A DNA stretch of 53,757 bases from contig CAJMLL010000014.1 of NCBI GenBank assembly GCA_905214225.1, positions 1 through 53,757 of the forward strand, given 5' to 3'. The number at the start of each line of letters is the position of its first letter. The stretch's first letter is position 1. The position numbers were made by a program, and so were the translations under genes. Shown one piece after another: positions 51,893 through 53,757 of this stretch. The notes below the pieces were generated by a model that searched no databases, was not told the origin of the DNA, and saw only the letters and a list, made by a program, of their open reading frames with translations. The stretch comes from an uncultured bacterium (lineage in GTDB: Bacteria > Bacillota > Clostridia > Peptostreptococcales > Anaerovoracaceae).

Positions 51893-52579
51893 TTACCGGA
51901 ATGTCGGCACTGGCGGGGTCAGCCGCTCCGGCATGGAATATCCATTCTCCTCATCCAGACGGGAATGGAAAATACAGCAGTTTCCCAGCGGAACCTTCCA
52001 GAGGCCGCGGTCTTTCGTCAGTGCCGTGAGAATCCCGTGAAGTGCCATGCCGTGCGTGACCACCAGTACAGATTTCTCTTCCGGGTGCTCTCCTGAAGAA
52101 AACGGAGATTCGATTCCCTCAGTTTTCACACCGTCCGCAGAAATTTTCCCTGCAGACCTGCGCAAAGCATCAAGGAAGACACTGACCCGGGCAATCAGGT
52201 GATCCGCACTTTCTACGCCGTCAATCGGCTTCCCCTTCCACGGATCATTGATATAATCCATTTCCTCATCCGACAGGTCCTCCCACTTTCTACCTTCTAC
52301 CGGACCAAAATCGATCTCGATGATCTGCTTTTCCGTGATGATCTGTTTTTCCGGAAATCCGCTGACCAGAGCCGCGGTCTCCCTGGCGCGGTCCAGCGGA
52401 CTGGCATAGACTCTGCAGAATCGGATGCCCCTCTTTCTGCACCATTCTGACGCCTCTTCCGCCTGTTTTCTTCCCGCTTCATTCAGCGCGATGTCTCTCT
52501 GTCCCTGAAGCAGATGCTGACGGTTGTAGGGCGTCTCTCCGTGCCGCATAAAATATACATTGATACAAGTGCCCATCAT
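51893..52579 (-). CDS. Histidine phosphatase (phosphoglycerate mutase-like) family protein
   Basis: 228 aa. The catalytic RHG motif (YFMRHGETPYNRQ, near 9-21) holds the phosphorylated His; ASPLDRARETA, EIDFGPVEG and the second catalytic VVTHGMALHGIL (near 175) complete the active site. Members include cobalamin/alpha-ribazole phosphatases, broad phosphatases and true mutases, and the sequence does not decide between them. A proline-rich insertion-like stretch (about 142-165) is variable. It starts 6 nt after the WYL gene stop, so the two form an operon. Confidence 0.88.
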   Translation of the reverse strand: MMGTCINVYFMRHGETPYNRQHLLQGQRDIALNEAGRKQAEEASEWCRKRGIRFCRVYASPLDRARETAALVSGFPEKQIITEKQIIEIDFGPVEGRKWEDLSDEEMDYINDPWKGKPIDGVESADHLIARVSVFLDALRRSAGKISADGVKTEGIESPFSSGEHPEEKSVLVVTHGMALHGILTALTKDRGLWKVPLGNCCIFHSRLDEENGYSMPERLTPPVPTFR

Positions 52580-52585
52580 CAGCCT

Positions 52586-53560
52586 CTAACGCATCTGCGC
52601 ATAAATCATGCGCTGGAATTCTGAAGCTGCACGCTTCGGGCTCTTAATCTGCACCTTTCCGCCGAATTTAAATACCCAGGCATAGAAGGAAGGGCCGAGC
52701 TGCGCGGCTGCTGTCACCTGGAAACGATTACGGCTGATGGTATGCGTGTTAACATTTTCACCGAACTTTGCGATAATATCGTTCATAACGGAATTCTCAC
52801 AGAGCAGCTGTACAGAAACTGTGTCCTCATTAAACGGATCGAAAATCCTGTTTCTGTAATCCATCAGATCCATGCCCTCCGGCAGCGGAGCTCCGTCTTC
52901 ATCCAGAACCTCAACGTTCTCCAGTCTTTCCGCTCTGAATTCTGCAATTCCCTGCAGCTTCTCCAGCCAGGCGATCAGATGACATCCCGACTCATCACAC
53001 CAGAAGGCGTACGGCGTTGCCTTATAGACTTCACCGTCATGGCGCAGAACCCTCTGCTTGTCCGGCGTATATTCCAGATAGCGGAACAGAATCTTCTTTC
53101 CCCTGTCGATGGCATCGCTGACTGCCGCATACTCATCCAGTTCCAGCGATTCATCGCGGTGCGCGTGACGCAGAACCGAAGCATGACCCATCAGCGCGTC
53201 ATGCTGATAACAGCTTCCCATCTTCGCGATTTTCTCCGTCAGTTTTTCGGCTTCCTTATCCGTCAGAAGCGGAGATGACAGGATTACATCTTTCAGCAGC
53301 TTCATTTCATCGTAGGACAAAGCGTGCTCTTCAAGGTAGTAACGATTTGGCGAGCTTTTCATAAACACAATCTTATAGCCAATATCCATCAGCAGATTCA
53401 TATCGGTTTTGATGGTTTTCCTCTCCGCTGTCATTCCCAGAGAATTGATATACTCCAGAATTTCATTCGTCGTTACTGGATGATCCTTATCCGTCTTCTC
53501 ATAAAGCAGCCTCAGAATATACAGGAGTCTCGCCTTCTTGATATTTGTCTTTTCAAGCAT
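52586..53560 (-). CDS. WYL-domain transcriptional regulator
   Basis: 324 aa: an N-terminal winged helix-turn-helix (ARLLYILRLLYEKTDKDHPVTTNEILEYINSLGMTAERKTIKTDMNLL region), a central WYL domain (GKKILFRYLEYTPDK, YKATPYAFWCDESGCHLIAWLE) and a C-terminal WCX-like extension (VSVQLLCENSVMNDIIAKFG..., FYAWVFKFGGKVQIKSPK). WYL proteins often sense nucleic acid or nucleotide ligands, some in phage-defence loci, but no defence genes are visible here. It leads a two-gene unit with the phosphatase. AAGGAATGTCACG precedes the ATG. Confidence 0.9.
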   Translation of the reverse strand: MLEKTNIKKARLLYILRLLYEKTDKDHPVTTNEILEYINSLGMTAERKTIKTDMNLLMDIGYKIVFMKSSPNRYYLEEHALSYDEMKLLKDVILSSPLLTDKEAEKLTEKIAKMGSCYQHDALMGHASVLRHAHRDESLELDEYAAVSDAIDRGKKILFRYLEYTPDKQRVLRHDGEVYKATPYAFWCDESGCHLIAWLEKLQGIAEFRAERLENVEVLDEDGAPLPEGMDLMDYRNRIFDPFNEDTVSVQLLCENSVMNDIIAKFGENVNTHTISRNRFQVTAAAQLGPSFYAWVFKFGGKVQIKSPKRAASEFQRMIYAQMR

Positions 53561-53757
53561 CGTGACATTCCTTTCCTTTAATTATTAATTGTACATTATA
53601 TATTTCCACTATAAATGAATTCTCTTTGATACATTTCCTATTATACCATCCAGGCGTGACTAATGCATCCTTAATTGTGAAAATTTACAGAAATAAATCT
53701 CACGTTGATTGTAAAATGAAGTTGGACACCTGAATAACTAAAAGATCCATGGCAGGA
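53561..53757. other. AT-rich promoter region and window edge
   Basis: No gene seen; the region upstream of the WYL gene is AT-rich and probably holds its promoter. The last 50 bases contain an isolated TTGGACACC that I cannot assign. Confidence 0.4.

Noticed and set aside
52586..53560. WYL regulator as marker of a phage-defence island
   Set aside because: No defence genes are visible around it; the partner is a histidine phosphatase, and WYL proteins are also common in housekeeping settings.
53700..53757. Possible insertion-sequence end (TTGGACACC) at the window edge
   Set aside because: Too short and without a visible transposase, inverted repeat partner or target duplication.

Overview
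The window comes from a low-to-mid-GC Firmicute, most likely a Clostridia/Lachnospiraceae-type gut anaerobe. The evidence is the PolC-type replicase, the gene order pyrH-frr-uppS-cdsA-dxr-rseP-ispG-polC, FeoA-FeoA-FeoB with its small Cys-rich partner, a [4Fe-4S]-type hybrid cluster protein, split transketolase subunits, strong SD sequences and TTGACA-N17-TATAAT promoters. No rRNA, tRNA, CRISPR array, complete insertion sequence or prophage was seen.

Layout. 1-13.97 kb: a minus-strand housekeeping block (polC, ispG, rseP, dxr, cdsA, uppS, frr, pyrH), preceded by an unusual Tet/EF-G-like GTPase fused to a Rae1/YacP-type NYN nuclease and a C_GCAxxG_C_C protein. 14.2-19.2 kb: RNase Z, then an iron-uptake cluster (DUF2325, FeoB-associated protein, FeoB, two FeoA) with a DtxR-like palindrome in its promoter. 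19.5-23.4 kb: a membrane protein, a pentapeptide-repeat protein, a DtxR-family regulator and pfkA. 23.5-30.4 kb: split transketolase, a TRAP transporter, an extremely acidic lipoprotein and a FadR-type GntR regulator. 30.6-34.4 kb: a CsoR-controlled copper operon. 34.4-36.8 kb: a TPP-riboswitch thiD-cytX operon. 37.0-38.0 kb: a ketopantoate-reductase-family gene. 38.3-42.4 kb: hemerythrin, Hcp and a Crp/Fnr regulator (nitrosative/oxidative stress). 42.5-45.8 kb: zur-znuACB. 45.9-49.0 kb: an ABC exporter and a secreted nuclease lipoprotein. 49.1-51.7 kb: an aminotransferase remnant and a lysine-riboswitch-controlled NhaC-type transporter. 51.9-53.6 kb: a phosphatase and a WYL regulator.

Best candidates for new biology. 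(1) A four-promoter regulon defined by the repeated operator ACGTAGGATGTTA. It joins the FadR-type regulator, its acidic lipoprotein, the TRAP transporter, the split transketolase and the distant PanE-like reductase, and suggests an uncharacterised carboxylate or sugar-acid pathway. (2) A ribosome-protection-like GTPase carrying an A-site mRNA endonuclease domain on the same chain. (3) A PolC that lacks the inserted DnaQ-type proofreading exonuclease. (4) A CopA whose C-terminal HMA domain has its own Shine-Dalgarno sequence and ATG, so a free CopZ could be made from the same gene.

All calls are from reading the sequence. No database search was run, and family names rest on recognised motifs and remembered family sequences.
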